A stretch of DNA of 64,000 bases, taken from assembly GCF_000020005.1 (NCBI RefSeq), contig NC_010718.1, forward strand, positions 1,617,001 through 1,681,000, read 5' to 3'. The stretch is from Natranaerobius thermophilus JW/NM-WN-LF (GTDB lineage: Bacteria; Bacillota; Natranaerobiia; Natranaerobiales; Natranaerobiaceae). Made by a program: the position numbers and the translations under genes. Below are positions 1-9,356 of this stretch, one piece after another (position 1 is the stretch's first letter; every line of letters starts with the position of its first letter). The notes beneath the pieces are model-generated. The model ran no database searches. It worked only from the letters and a program-made list of their open reading frames with translations, and had not been told where the DNA came from.

Positions 1-1556
1 GGGATTCCTTTATCATCGAAGGCAACATGATCAGAATTGATATTGACCTGAGCATCAAAAGTAGCTACATCATAATCTAATATTTCCTGTCCTTCAAGTA
101 AACTATTGGTCACTTCATTTTCACTTTGGTCTAAGGAAGTGATAAACAATTCATCATTTTTCGGATAACTGGTTCCAATCATGTCAGGATTAATATTATA
201 ATGATTTTCAAGTTCTTCCTCAGAAAGTTGTTCAACATAGTGATATGCTCCAAACAAACCAACTTCTTCAGCACCCAGATTAGCAAAGCGAAGTTCTGCA
301 TCTAGGTCTTTATTTTTTAATGATTCTGCCAGTTTGAGTAAAGTGGTAGTTCCTGAAGCATTATCACTGGCGCCGGGAGAACCAGGCACACTGTCCAAAT
401 GGGCTGTGACTGTGATAATCGGAGCATCTTCCTTATCTGACTTCTTTGTGGCCACCACATTATATGACTTTAAATCAATATTTTTATAGCTGCTGATTTC
501 TAACTCTGGAGGATTTGCATGTTCTTTTTCCATTTCTTGTAACCACTGACCATGAATTGATGATGCTCCAAGGATAGGTATATTCACTTCCTTTTCTTTT
601 CCTTCTTTATCTTGTATCAGTGGTACCATAGTTTGAGCTTCAGTATTTCCTTGATGATGTTCATCATCAAGGAAGGTAAAAATAACCGCCTCTGCTCCGG
701 CCTCTTTTGCATTTTCGATTTGCTGTTCACTTATTTCGAAAGTTCTCAGATTTAAATCTTCATTAAATTCCCATTCGACTTCTGTATCATCTACTTTGAT
801 CAAAGCAATATTACCATCAACTTCTTCAGGGAAATCACCTTCTTCCATACCAGTTCCACTATAATACATTTCCCCTTCTACAGAAGCTGTTTCACCATGG
901 GGAGAAGTCATTGCTTGCCAAACAGTATCGTGATATTTTTCATAAGTCCAGCTTTGATCAGCTAATTCTGCTGAAACATTTCCAAAATGTTCTTCTCCGT
1001 CCATCACAGAAATATCTGCTAGTTTCATATTTTCTGGCCCTTTAAGATCTTCAAACCCTGTTTGCTCGCTTAACTTAAACTCTTGTAGTTCCAGTTCATA
1101 TCCTTCTTCATCATATCCTAAATCACGGTAAACATCCTTTAGGAATAGGGCTGCTTCCTTTTCCGCTTCAGATCCAGGTGGACGAGGACCTATCTCTAAT
1201 AAATCTTCAATATATCCCTGGATAACCTCCCCTTCCCCTGGTTTCATTTCAGCGACTAAATTACGACTTTCTGTTACTGAAAAAGTATATTCTTGTTCTT
1301 TACTAACCTTTTCTCCGTCTTCAAACCATCCAATAAACTCCCAACTTTCTCCGGTATCAACTGATACCGTTATTTCTTCGCCTTGCTCATAAGTTCCACT
1401 TCCTGAAACTTCACCGGCTTCTTCTGGTTCTAAATTTAAAAAAACCATATATCCGTGATCACCACATCCTGTTAACTTAACTGTTATTAATACAGCGATT
1501 AACAGTATAAAAAATAATTTTGTAATTGAGAGACTACTTTCGACTGTAAATCTCAT
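1..1556 (-). CDS. M28-family aminopeptidase lipoprotein, C-terminus cut by window edge
   Basis: 518 residues are visible; the C-terminus lies beyond base 1. The ATG at 1556 has GGGGAGG just upstream. A lipoprotein signal ends in L-T-G-C (Cys31), so the protein should be anchored outside the membrane. Residues about 36-105 form a divergent InlB-type B-repeat, a glycine-rich beta module (G-S-G-T-Y-E-Q-G-E-E-I-T-V) also present in the lipoproteins at 22512-24008 and 30031-30396. Then comes a PA-like insert and the M28 catalytic domain, with zinc-ligand motifs A-H-L-D (about residue 386), S-D-N-A-S-G, G-A-E-E-V-G and S-D-H near the edge. The family removes N-terminal amino acids from peptides. 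The mature chain is very acidic. Function call is firm; substrate is unknown. Confidence 0.9.
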   Translation of the reverse strand, partial: MRFTVESSLSITKLFFILLIAVLITVKLTGCGDHGYMVFLNLEPEEAGEVSGSGTYEQGEEITVSVDTGESWEFIGWFEDGEKVSKEQEYTFSVTESRNLVAEMKPGEGEVIQGYIEDLLEIGPRPPGSEAEKEAALFLKDVYRDLGYDEEGYELELQEFKLSEQTGFEDLKGPENMKLADISVMDGEEHFGNVSAELADQSWTYEKYHDTVWQAMTSPHGETASVEGEMYYSGTGMEEGDFPEEVDGNIALIKVDDTEVEWEFNEDLNLRTFEISEQQIENAKEAGAEAVIFTFLDDEHHQGNTEAQTMVPLIQDKEGKEKEVNIPILGASSIHGQWLQEMEKEHANPPELEISSYKNIDLKSYNVVATKKSDKEDAPIITVTAHLDSVPGSPGASDNASGTTTLLKLAESLKNKDLDAELRFANLGAEEVGLFGAYHYVEQLSEEELENHYNINPDMIGTSYPKNDELFITSLDQSENEVTNSLLEGQEILDYDVATFDAQVNINSDHVAFDDKGI

Positions 1557-1679
1557 AATAATCCTCCCCGATATTAATAGTTCTTTATCAGTTGCTTTTA
1601 GAGTTGTTAACTTTTTAAGTTTCTCTTTAGTTAGTATAATCGTATCTTTAGGTACTGCTGTTTTGCGTGACGAGAGTAT

Positions 1680-2768
1680 CTAAACTGTATATATAATTTT
1701 ATTATTTTCATCTAAAAAGCTTATATCTTCTCCTACCATATCCTTTATATTTGTAAAAGTGCATGGTAATCCTCGGGCAGTTAAAAAATCCGATCCAGAC
1801 ATTAATTGAAAATGAAGATGAGGTGCATCTGAATTACCAGAATTGCCTATCTCACCTATTATATCTCCTTGATGCACTTTATCCCTTGTAGTTACTTTTA
1901 AACTTCTTGGAATTAAATGGGCATAAAGTGAATATTCATTCCTTCCATGTTTTATTGTTATATAGTTACCAAGCATACTGGTAACAAAACCATGTTTATA
2001 TTCTAATTCGCTCCATTTTTCTTTATCGAGTCTTGAGCCAAATCCAGGAGGATTTTCAGGAAAATCAGCGAAACAATCTACTACTTCTCCATCGGCAATT
2101 GCATAAACTTCCTCACCATAACAAGAATAATTTTTATTAGAAGTATTACCATTAGTCGTTAATACAAAATCTGAATTCATTTGAATAAAATCTAATGCAA
2201 ACTCTTGACTTAAGGTACGGCGGTGACTATATATATCATTATAATTGTTTGTGACTACCCATGATCCTTTAACCGGTAAAATATATTCATAATTGTTATG
2301 ATATTTTTGTACCAATATCTCATTAGTTATCTTGTTCTCTTTATCATTCATATTTTTATAAAAAATCTCTAAAATACATTTATCAACAGCTTCTTTATCG
2401 AGAATTTTAAAATGTTCTAATAAAATACCGGTCTCCTGATTAGGCTCTAACTTTGATGTCTCCGATAGTATTTCATATTCCCAAAAATTTGTAGTTCCAA
2501 GAATCAACAGAGAACCTATATTTTGTATTTTTTCTAAACTCTTTTTGAGTTCACTTGCATTATTTTTTATCATTTCCTCCGAATATACAATTTTTTTAAC
2601 TGGTCTACCGTCTACTATAGCTGTGAAAGAAATATTAATTAATCTTACAGACTCTTCCAGATTATTCTTTACCTTTACTGCTCTAAGTAAAAAATCAGAC
2701 TCTATTTGAGAATTAACCTCTTTAGTAACATTTATAATATAATTAGAAGGTATTACAGAAACTTTCAA
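1680..2768 (-). CDS. M23-family (LytM-like) metallopeptidase domain protein
   Basis: 362 residues, TTG start at 2768 behind GGAGGG. The N-terminal half (1-165) is an unrecognised beta-rich region. The C-terminal half is an M23 zinc peptidase fold: His182 and Asp193 form the H-x(n)-D pair, followed by Y-A-H-L (His284) and H-L-H-F (His317/His319). The segment G-D-I-I-G-E-I-G-N-S-G-N is typical of the LytM core. All ligands are present, so it may be active on peptidoglycan cross-links or another peptide. No signal peptide or transmembrane segment is evident, which is unusual for a cell-wall hydrolase. Its ribosome site overlaps the stop of a small broken frame at 2785-2880. Confidence 0.85.
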   Translation of the reverse strand: MKVSVIPSNYIINVTKEVNSQIESDFLLRAVKVKNNLEESVRLINISFTAIVDGRPVKKIVYSEEMIKNNASELKKSLEKIQNIGSLLILGTTNFWEYEILSETSKLEPNQETGILLEHFKILDKEAVDKCILEIFYKNMNDKENKITNEILVQKYHNNYEYILPVKGSWVVTNNYNDIYSHRRTLSQEFALDFIQMNSDFVLTTNGNTSNKNYSCYGEEVYAIADGEVVDCFADFPENPPGFGSRLDKEKWSELEYKHGFVTSMLGNYITIKHGRNEYSLYAHLIPRSLKVTTRDKVHQGDIIGEIGNSGNSDAPHLHFQLMSGSDFLTARGLPCTFTNIKDMVGEDISFLDENNKIIYTV

Positions 2769-2784
2769 TTAAGATCACGCCCTC

Positions 2785-2880
2785 CTACTTGGCTGTTATA
2801 GCTCTATTTGGAAACTTCATAACAACAAACAGTAAACCTAATACAATAAAAGGTAATATAAAATATAATTTAGGCTTACT
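2785..2880 (-). pseudogene. Small hydrophobic peptide frame whose start codon appears lost
   Basis: An open frame reads K-P-K-L-Y-F-I-L-P-F-I-V-L-G-L-L and on to a TAG that overlaps the SD of the M23 gene. A strong GGAGG lies just upstream, but the expected start reads GTAAG. In the duplicated leader at 9183-9350 the same position reads GTGAAG. Restoring one G here gives an in-frame GTG start and a peptide of about 31 residues with one membrane segment. I read it as a small membrane-peptide gene inactivated by a one-base deletion; a non-canonical start cannot be excluded. Confidence 0.5.
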
Positions 2881-3042
2881 TTATTCCTCCTAATAGTTCA
2901 AAAAATATATTATCTATTCTTTTCGATATTTACCACTATTTTCCTATGATATTAAATTAAAACTGAAAAAATTTCGAAAATCACTCCCCTTATCTTTATC
3001 AACATCTTCTGCAAGAAAAGGCTGTAACCCAAATAGAAAAAG
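2875..3042. repeat. Copy A of a dispersed ~165-bp leader repeat
   Basis: This stretch aligns along its whole length with 9183-9352 (shared blocks include TTTATTCCTCCTAA, TATTATCTATTC, TTTCGAT and TTATCTT.ATCAACAT). On the reverse strand both copies end in AGGAGGAATAAAG followed by a start site, so the repeat is a duplicated promoter/5'-UTR plus ribosome site rather than a transposon end. The rest of the 2881-3080 gap shows no gene. Confidence 0.75.
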
Positions 3043-3080
3043 TTATTCTAAAAACAATTATAAAACTAGTCATGACAATA

Positions 3081-3539
3081 TTATCTTTTTTTGTAAAGAA
3101 TTTCTTTTATATAATCACTACCTTCAAAGTCTTGTAACTCTACTTCATCAATCTTCCAGGAATTTTCTTGTACTTCAATTAAATGAAAATATTTATTTAT
3201 ATAGGCAGAGATATTTTCATTATTTTCTTTAGGAACACCCTTAATCATAAAATATTGTTTGACTTTTGCCGACTGGTTCTCTACATTTACATCAACAGTT
3301 CTTCTCTTTGGGTAAATAGAATATTCATTATCATCTTCATTTAAATCTTTTATAAAATTAACATGTGTATTATCTCCCGACTTAAAAGCCTGTTTATCTC
3401 TAAGTGAATTACTTTTTGCTATTGAATCTAAGTAATAATCACTGGCTTCGGTAGGACCTTCAAAAGTTATAGTATAAAATAGATAAGGATTTATATATAA
3501 AATAATTACTAAAGCACATATCAAAATAAACAACACCAT
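3081..3539 (-). CDS. Membrane-anchored hypothetical protein
   Basis: 152 residues, not recognised. The first 25 residues form one hydrophobic anchor (V-L-F-I-L-I-C-A-L-V-I-I-L-Y), followed by an extracytoplasmic domain of about 120 residues with mixed alpha/beta character, ending in alternating charged residues. The size and the anchor-plus-domain layout resemble the NTF2-like or DUF4878-like accessory proteins of Firmicutes, but no diagnostic motif is visible. The ATG at 3539 follows an in-frame stop and has no clear Shine-Dalgarno, so it may be weakly expressed. Confidence 0.6.
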   Translation of the reverse strand: MVLFILICALVIILYINPYLFYTITFEGPTEASDYYLDSIAKSNSLRDKQAFKSGDNTHVNFIKDLNEDDNEYSIYPKRRTVDVNVENQSAKVKQYFMIKGVPKENNENISAYINKYFHLIEVQENSWKIDEVELQDFEGSDYIKEILYKKR

Positions 3540-3674
3540 GGGAAGTTTAGTTCATGACTTTCCATATAATTGCCACCTTTCATTTAAACTTAATAAAATA
3601 CCAGTATATTGGTTCATATTTGAAATAATATCAGTTCATACTAAAAAAGATATTATTTCTAGGGGGTAGAGACA

Positions 3675-4118
3675 ATGCCGGATAGGTTTTACTCTGGTTT
3701 TATATCTGGTATATTAGCTGGTATTTTTCCAATTATTATAAATTTAGGCAGTCTTTTAATAGGATTGACAACTCTAATTTGGTCAGATTTTATGTCAGTA
3801 TATATTATTGGAAGAACGCCTGAAGGTATTTGGGAAACTCTATTTTTCATACTTGTACAGTTTCTATTCTTAGGAGTACTTGGAATATTTTTCACTTTTT
3901 TACTACCCCATATTTTAAGTAAGCGTATTGTTTTAAAAGGGTTTCTATATGGTATAGTAGTATGGTTAGTTTTATTTACTATGCCTAACATTCTAGGGAT
4001 TCCTAAGCTTGAAGAAGTTCCGATAAAAACTGCAATGACTCACATTATTAGTGCAGGTGCTTGGGGTGTTGCGCTGGCTTTGATTTTAAATAGAATAAAT
4101 TTTAAAGTATCCAATTAA
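3675..4118 (+). CDS. Four-helix integral membrane protein, unknown function
   Basis: 147 residues with GGGGG 8 nt before the ATG. Four hydrophobic segments (about 8-30, 53-78, 84-105 and 121-141) with glycine-rich helix faces suggest a compact inner-membrane protein. The architecture is like YqhR or DUF6789-type proteins, but I cannot assign a family. It is a lone forward-strand gene between reverse-strand genes and must have its own promoter in the AT-rich stretch 3541-3660. Confidence 0.65.
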   Translation: MPDRFYSGFISGILAGIFPIIINLGSLLIGLTTLIWSDFMSVYIIGRTPEGIWETLFFILVQFLFLGVLGIFFTFLLPHILSKRIVLKGFLYGIVVWLVLFTMPNILGIPKLEEVPIKTAMTHIISAGAWGVALALILNRINFKVSN

Positions 4119-4181
4119 TATCGGTTGGACAATTTACCATCTGATTTAATCATAAACTTATCATCTAATAGAGTTTATGAT

Positions 4182-6434
4182 TTAATCTATTTTCATCATA
4201 TCCCCGAATCGAGAACCGATATAAATACTGTCACCCAGGGGCTGAACCATATAATAATAATGGAAATGATAAGGTGAGTTATCTAATGTTTCATATAGGG
4301 AAATGTTGCCCACATAATGCTTAATCTCTCCTGTTTCTCTTTTAAGGACAAAGATTTTGTCCCTACCTGGTACAATTAACTCATCATCCCTTACGAAAGG
4401 CTTTTTGCTTACATTGAAAGGTCTGACTCCATCTGTACCACCACTAATGGCAAACTCTTGAGACCAATTCTGGTCATCTTTTTTCAGGCAATAAGAAATA
4501 ATTTCCTCTTCAGTTACTAAAAATATTTCATTCTCATTTCCCTTAGAGGCGGCTTTTAATCGATGATTATTTTCCCAAAGGATCTTATCTTCTTTTATGG
4601 AATATAGATGATCTTCCTGGGCAATTAGGTCATTGGTTAGCCAGAATATTTTATTGCCTTCTACAGGAAAAGAATCCAAAGTTTCACCTGTATTAAGGTC
4701 TATTTTGTATAAATCCTCTTCTTGGGTTAAATCATCCTTTGAAAAAAACCACTTGATGCTTTCCCTGTGTTCCGGATAAAGTTTGCACTCATTCATGATA
4801 TCCAAACCAGGATTGCTGCTGTGTTCTACGTTTTGTTTGTTTTTAGACCATTCTTGTTCTCCAGTTTTACTATTCAAAGCTATAATTTCGTGTTTTTCTC
4901 TGGATGCCTCATCTTCTCCCTTAAGAAGAATAACATTTTCATGATAGGGTATCTCAGTTAATTCATAAGTACCCGGTTCCAGTTCTTGTTCCCAAATTGT
5001 TTCTCCAGATTTTGGTTCTATCCCCAATAAAGTATGTTCGGGATTGAAAGTATCGTTACTGTTTTCATGTTGATAGATAATTAACATTTCTTCAGCTTTG
5101 ACAATATGTGCTGAAATTCTAGGTTCATTTTCGTGTTCCCGACTCAACTCCTTTTGCCAATTTATATCCCCAGTAGACATATCTTTGCTGGTGATTACCG
5201 GGTCTTTATTAGTAAGTAAGGCATTTGTTTGATTAATGAATACATCCTGTTCGTCTCCGGATAGATAGTATTCTACGGGGAATAAATCAGCGTCGTATTT
5301 CCAGTTGATACCTCCTGTTTCTCTGTCTAAGGAATAGAGGAATAAATTATCATGGTAACCACTTTCCAGGCCATCATTAGCGACTATTAATAAGTTGTCT
5401 GCAGTTTTATCAACAAGGTGATTATATCCTAATCTACTATGGGATTTCCACTGATACTTGTCTTCATTTCGCCACAGATCAACTTCCATACCTTGTTTTA
5501 ACTGCTGCTTATCCAAGTGAAAACTATAATGATGATATTGCTGGTTGTCATTTTTACCAATCAATGCAATTTTCCTATCACTATACCAAGAATCATATGG
5601 ATAAATCCCGGTAATCTCTATAATGTCATCAGGAAGTGAATAGATTTGAACGGGATCGTGCTCTATCTGGTCTTGTTTAATGTTTCTGAAGCTTTCAACT
5701 AGATAGTAACTGTTGTCATGTTCGTAAAGATAAATGTCCACCGGGACATCTTTTATTTGTTCTTCTTGTTGTTCTGAGAATTTTTTCAATTCTACCCTGT
5801 AAATTTGAGTTCCTGTATCGACAATATCGTGATCATGTAAAGACAGGGTTTCCGTATGTTCACCATCCTCCCAGGTAACTGACAAATATCCGTGATTTTC
5901 TCCGTCAGATACCTTGAATTCAAATATGCTAGTTTCAGACCTTCTAGCAATATTGGTATTAGAAAAAGTTAGTTCATCATCATCCAAGTCTATGTTTAAT
6001 TCCCTAAATTCTTCCGTGAGATCTGCTTCTTTTTCGTATTCACGTCCCCTGACTTTATTTTCATATTCAGGTCCCCTGATATGATGCCCTGATACTGTCA
6101 CATTATCGTTTTTATCTTGGTTAATCTCATAATAAAATTCACTGTGCAGTTTGTGAACTGTCCATTTTCGTTCCTGTTCATCTGACTGTTCTTCGATAGG
6201 ATAATAAGACTGAATCTGGAAAGTATTTTCCTCTGAAGTGATTTCTTGTTTTTCGAGTTTAAGATTTGTAATTTCCTTTTCCTCGATAAGTTTGGAGATC
6301 TCGCGTTTCTCGGTAGAGTGATCAGCTGATGTTGTCATAAAGGTTTCATTGTCTAGCGGCCCATAAGCTGTAAAAACAAGTAGAACAACTAGCAAACACC
6401 CACTGAGCGTGATTGTGGTTCTTCTGATTAGCAA
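4182..6434 (-). CDS. PQQ-like beta-propeller, membrane-anchored or secreted
   Basis: 750 residues from a TTG at 6434, chosen because GGAGGTG lies 6 nt upstream; an ATG at 6494 in frame has no ribosome site. An N-terminal signal-anchor is followed by an acidic beta domain and, from about residue 330, a series of PQQ-type propeller blades. The blades show the usual W-x-(x)-x-L pattern after G-E/G-D turns (T-G-D-I-N-W-Q-K-E-L, S-G-E-T-I-W-E-Q-E-L, T-G-E-Q-E-W-S-K). Such proteins are usually extracytoplasmic scaffolds; a PQQ cofactor is not implied. The composition is very acidic. The last 35 codons recur as a degraded copy at 21513-21635. Confidence 0.8.
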   Translation of the reverse strand: MLIRRTTITLSGCLLVVLLVFTAYGPLDNETFMTTSADHSTEKREISKLIEEKEITNLKLEKQEITSEENTFQIQSYYPIEEQSDEQERKWTVHKLHSEFYYEINQDKNDNVTVSGHHIRGPEYENKVRGREYEKEADLTEEFRELNIDLDDDELTFSNTNIARRSETSIFEFKVSDGENHGYLSVTWEDGEHTETLSLHDHDIVDTGTQIYRVELKKFSEQQEEQIKDVPVDIYLYEHDNSYYLVESFRNIKQDQIEHDPVQIYSLPDDIIEITGIYPYDSWYSDRKIALIGKNDNQQYHHYSFHLDKQQLKQGMEVDLWRNEDKYQWKSHSRLGYNHLVDKTADNLLIVANDGLESGYHDNLFLYSLDRETGGINWKYDADLFPVEYYLSGDEQDVFINQTNALLTNKDPVITSKDMSTGDINWQKELSREHENEPRISAHIVKAEEMLIIYQHENSNDTFNPEHTLLGIEPKSGETIWEQELEPGTYELTEIPYHENVILLKGEDEASREKHEIIALNSKTGEQEWSKNKQNVEHSSNPGLDIMNECKLYPEHRESIKWFFSKDDLTQEEDLYKIDLNTGETLDSFPVEGNKIFWLTNDLIAQEDHLYSIKEDKILWENNHRLKAASKGNENEIFLVTEEEIISYCLKKDDQNWSQEFAISGGTDGVRPFNVSKKPFVRDDELIVPGRDKIFVLKRETGEIKHYVGNISLYETLDNSPYHFHYYYMVQPLGDSIYIGSRFGDMMKID

Positions 6435-6537
6435 AGGTGTCACCTCCGATTTATTAAGACTTAACATTAGCGGTAACAAATTTTTTAAAGGCACATAAAT
6501 CAGATGATGTTCATCATTCTTTAGTTATACTGTTCTA

Positions 6538-7572
6538 CTAATATCTTATATAAATATCTTCATCTTCTAGGTGTTCTACTCCTTCATTTGTTACTTCTGT
6601 TTCATCAAGATTAACCACTTTTAAACTATCAGCTTCTGCCAGTTCTTTTACTCCTTCATCTGTTACATCGGTATCCCAAAGATCAAGCTCTTCCAAACTA
6701 TCAGTTTCAGCTAATGCGTTTACATCTGTGACTTTGGTTTGTTTAAGGTCAAGCTCTTCTAGATTATCTGCTTCTGCTAGATATTTTACTCCTTCATTTG
6801 TTATTTCCGTTCCATCAAGATGAAGCATTTCTAAATTGTCTGCTTCTGCCAGGTATTCTACTCCATTATCTGTTACTTCAGTCCATCCAAGAATAAGCAC
6901 TTCTAAATTATCTACTTTTACTAGCTGTTCTATTCCCTCATCTGTTACTTCAGTGTCTACAAGACTAAGTTTTTCTAAATTATCAGTTTCCGCAAGGTGT
7001 TCTGCTCCATCATCTGTTACATCGGTTCCGTGAAGATCAAGCTTTTTTAAGTTATCTGCTTCTATTAAGTGTTCTAACCCGTCATCTGTTACTTCGGTTC
7101 CGCTAAGAATAAGCCTTTCTAAACTTTCAGATTCCGCTAGGAGTTTTGTTCCTTCATCTGTTACATCCGTATGGGTAAGACTAATCTGTTTTAAATTATC
7201 AGCTTCTGCTAACTGTTCTATTCCTTCATCTGTTATTTCCGTATAGTTGAGATTGAGCTCTTCTAAATTATCCACTTCTGCGAGTGTATTCACATCTTCT
7301 ATTTTGGTTCCTTGAAGGCTAAGTTCTTGTAAATTGATTGCATATTCAATTCCTTTGATATTTATATCTTCACCACTTACAGTCAAAGTTGTTAAATCTT
7401 CAATATTTTCTTCAGTTATTTGCTCTACACCTAGTTCTTCCTTAATTGCTGCTTTTAAGTTTTCATCTTGTACATCCACTTCATACTCCTCTGGAGTACA
7501 ACCTATCGTAAAAGAGATTAAAATTGTTAAACTTGCTGCTATTGCTAAATAAGCTAATTTCCTTAGTGACAA
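6538..7572 (-). CDS. Leucine-rich-repeat lipoprotein
   Basis: 344 residues, TTG start at 7572 behind GAGGTGG. A lipoprotein signal ends F-T-I-G-C (Cys25). After a short segment come about eleven tandem repeats of 23-25 residues with consensus L-x-x-L-x-L-x-x-T-x-V-T-D-E-G-V-x-x-L-A-E-A-D-N. This V-T-D-E-G type resembles the cysteine-containing-like LRRs common in Planctomycetes more than the internalin type. The chain is strongly acidic. A binding or scaffold role at the cell surface is inferred. The signal peptide and about 60 bp of upstream DNA match those of the LRR gene at 22512-24008. Confidence 0.85.
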   Translation of the reverse strand: MSLRKLAYLAIAASLTILISFTIGCTPEEYEVDVQDENLKAAIKEELGVEQITEENIEDLTTLTVSGEDINIKGIEYAINLQELSLQGTKIEDVNTLAEVDNLEELNLNYTEITDEGIEQLAEADNLKQISLTHTDVTDEGTKLLAESESLERLILSGTEVTDDGLEHLIEADNLKKLDLHGTDVTDDGAEHLAETDNLEKLSLVDTEVTDEGIEQLVKVDNLEVLILGWTEVTDNGVEYLAEADNLEMLHLDGTEITNEGVKYLAEADNLEELDLKQTKVTDVNALAETDSLEELDLWDTDVTDEGVKELAEADSLKVVNLDETEVTNEGVEHLEDEDIYIRY

Positions 7573-7655
7573 ACTACCACCTCACATTCTTTAATAAAAT
7601 TACTACATATAAAATATCAACTGCGTCAAATAAACTCAGATACTATTCATTAAAA
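7566..7655. repeat. Shared leader DNA upstream of LRR lipoprotein genes
   Basis: The block around GTGACAAACTACCACCTCACATT and the following AAAATATCAACTG motif recurs at 24001-24060 (upstream of the second LRR gene). Its distal part, AAAATATCAACTG.GTCAA through TATTCATTAA, recurs at about 16573-16618, upstream of the WG-repeat lipoprotein. The copies point to duplicated regulatory leaders in the lipoprotein family. Confidence 0.6.
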
Positions 7656-7658
7656 CAA

Positions 7659-8000
7659 TCATAAATTATTTCTTTTTTCTTCCCATGCACTATTTATTAA
7701 GTTTATCAATTTTTTCTCTTTATCCTTAGGTAATTTTGTTAAATCCTCAATATCGTTACTCGAACTTGTAGAAACAAAAGTTTCTTCTTTAAACCAAACA
7801 TTTAAAGGATATTTAATATAACCATCTTGGGGGTAGGATACCTTGAAGTGTACATCAATGTTTTCTTCTAGTTTTTGGGATTTTTTATTATCTGTTTTTA
7901 TATTTTCATTTGAGGATTCAATATAATTACGAAAATCTATATATTGATCAATTTTATTAACATCTGTAGTATTTCTAAAAACTCCTTTCTTATAAAAATA
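7659..8000 (-). pseudogene. 5'-truncated remnant of a secreted/lipoprotein gene
   Basis: A reverse-strand frame of 113 codons stays open from a TAA at 8001-8003 to a TGA at 7659-7661 and has coding-like composition (Y-I-D-F-R-N-Y-I-E-S, D-V-H-F-K-V-S-Y-P-Q-D-G-Y), but it contains no ATG, GTG or TTG near its beginning and no signal peptide. An AAGGAG sits near the 5' end. I interpret it as the C-terminal part of a decayed gene. Family not recognised. Confidence 0.45.
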
Positions 8001-8107
8001 TTATTTAATAGGCGGTAGAGTCTTAGCTATCGCGTTAAAGTACATAAATCAGATGATAATGCATCAACCATGTTTAAAACTCCATCTTTCTAATTTAAAA
8101 ATCTCCT

Positions 8108-9028
8108 TCAATATTTTATACTCTCAATGAATTTCTCTTTTACATTGTCATTTTTATCTACATATTTTAGTTGAACAGCCACTTTTCTATCGTCAAGCCA
8201 TTCAGATAACTTGATTCTTCTGTATAATTCTTCTTGAGCCCTTTCTTTAGCTATTTCTTCTTCAAATAACTCTAAAGGTTTTGCCGATGCTGTTTTATTA
8301 AAGTCTTTAGAATTAATTACATATAAATTTATTTTATCTGATTCATCACCTTCCATAATTGAGGAAATTGTATAAGCAAAATGCTTTTCATCGGGCGACC
8401 AACTAATTTCATTCACTTGTCCTTTGGAAGGACCTTCGACAAAATTTATTTCATTATTCTCTATATTAAAAATTCCAATTATAGACGTATAAGTTGCAGC
8501 TAAATAATTATGAATTGAAAAAGCTACTTTTTTACTTGAAGGAGACAAACTAGCATTATCGATATATTGAAAAAAATCAGGTTCAAATTCCTTCTCTCCG
8601 AAGGAGGGTACATCATTTACAGCTATGGTTTCCCCCCAGTCTTTTTCTAAATTAGAAATAATATCTTCAACCGTAAACAATAACTTCTCTTTCTCTAGAT
8701 TATAAACCTTGTAACCGTCAAATACTAACGGATATGATATATTTATATGAGTAGAATCTAACATCTCTAACGCTTCTTCTGGAAACTCATAATGTTCTCC
8801 ATCTAGGCTGAGACTATCTAAATTTACCCGCCTTACACGTAGATCAGAACCTCGCATCTCAGTTAAATCATTAGCCGGTATATCACTATCACTGTTGGAT
8901 GCTTTTTCTTTGCTTTCTTTTGTAGAGATCTGACTATCTTCATAAGAGGTATCGCGAGTTTCGTTGCAGGCCGCCAAAGAAAAAAGTAAAATTATTAATA
9001 AAGTTAAGTATGAAATTTTTTTCAACAC
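8108..9028 (-). CDS. Lipoprotein with TolB-like propeller motifs
   Basis: 306 residues from GTG at 9028, chosen because AGGAGGG is 8 nt upstream and it places the signal peptide at the N-terminus; an in-frame GTG at 9097 would add 23 non-hydrophobic residues. The lipobox is S-L-A-A-C. After a Ser/Lys/Asp-rich linker the body carries two PD40-type strands (L-S-P-S-S-K-K-V-A-F and W-S-P-D-E-K-H-F-A-Y), as in TolB-like beta-propellers. The repeats are few, so a full propeller is uncertain. Probable role: surface binding protein. The gene lies between two pieces of genetic debris. Confidence 0.7.
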   Translation of the reverse strand: MLKKISYLTLLIILLFSLAACNETRDTSYEDSQISTKESKEKASNSDSDIPANDLTEMRGSDLRVRRVNLDSLSLDGEHYEFPEEALEMLDSTHINISYPLVFDGYKVYNLEKEKLLFTVEDIISNLEKDWGETIAVNDVPSFGEKEFEPDFFQYIDNASLSPSSKKVAFSIHNYLAATYTSIIGIFNIENNEINFVEGPSKGQVNEISWSPDEKHFAYTISSIMEGDESDKINLYVINSKDFNKTASAKPLELFEEEIAKERAQEELYRRIKLSEWLDDRKVAVQLKYVDKNDNVKEKFIESIKY

Positions 9029-9124
9029 TATACATCCCTCCTTATCACTGATAAAAGCCACTAATTGAGTACTACACATTTTATATCTTTTAAGCACTAT
9101 TCATACTTTCTCCTCTACTACAAT

Positions 9125-9187
9125 TTAATCTTTAAATATCTCTTGAGCTAAGCCATTAGGTACAAGACCATCTGAAAAAAGCTTCAC
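9125..9187 (-). pseudogene. 20-codon remnant behind a duplicated leader
   Basis: GTG at 9187 sits 6 nt after GGAGG in repeat copy B and opens a 20-codon frame (K-L-F-S-D-G-L-V-P-N-G-L-A-Q-E-I). The peptide has no membrane segment and differs from the peptide behind copy A. It looks like a start site joined by deletion to the tail of another gene. The gap 9029-9412 holds nothing else but the repeat and a terminator. Confidence 0.35.
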
Positions 9188-9352
9188 TTTATTCCTCCTA
9201 AAAGTTTAAAAAAAAATATTATCTATTCATTTCGATGTTTACCACCATTTTCCTATTATTATAATTTTACTCTGTATAATTTTGTAAAATTCACGCCTTA
9301 TCTTCATCAACATTTTCTTTCTAAAAAGAGCTATATCCCTCTAAAGAAAATA
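9183..9352. repeat. Copy B of the dispersed ~165-bp leader repeat
   Basis: Aligns with 2875-3042 in the same orientation. It preserves the GTG start after AGGAGGAATAAA that copy A has lost, and so shows what the ancestral leader looked like. Confidence 0.75.
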
Positions 9353-9356
9353 AGAA

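Noticed and set aside
6560-7330. Regularly spaced ~72-75 bp DNA repeats resembling a repeat array
   Set aside because: They are in-frame leucine-rich repeats of a coding gene, with varied sequence between units; not CRISPR.
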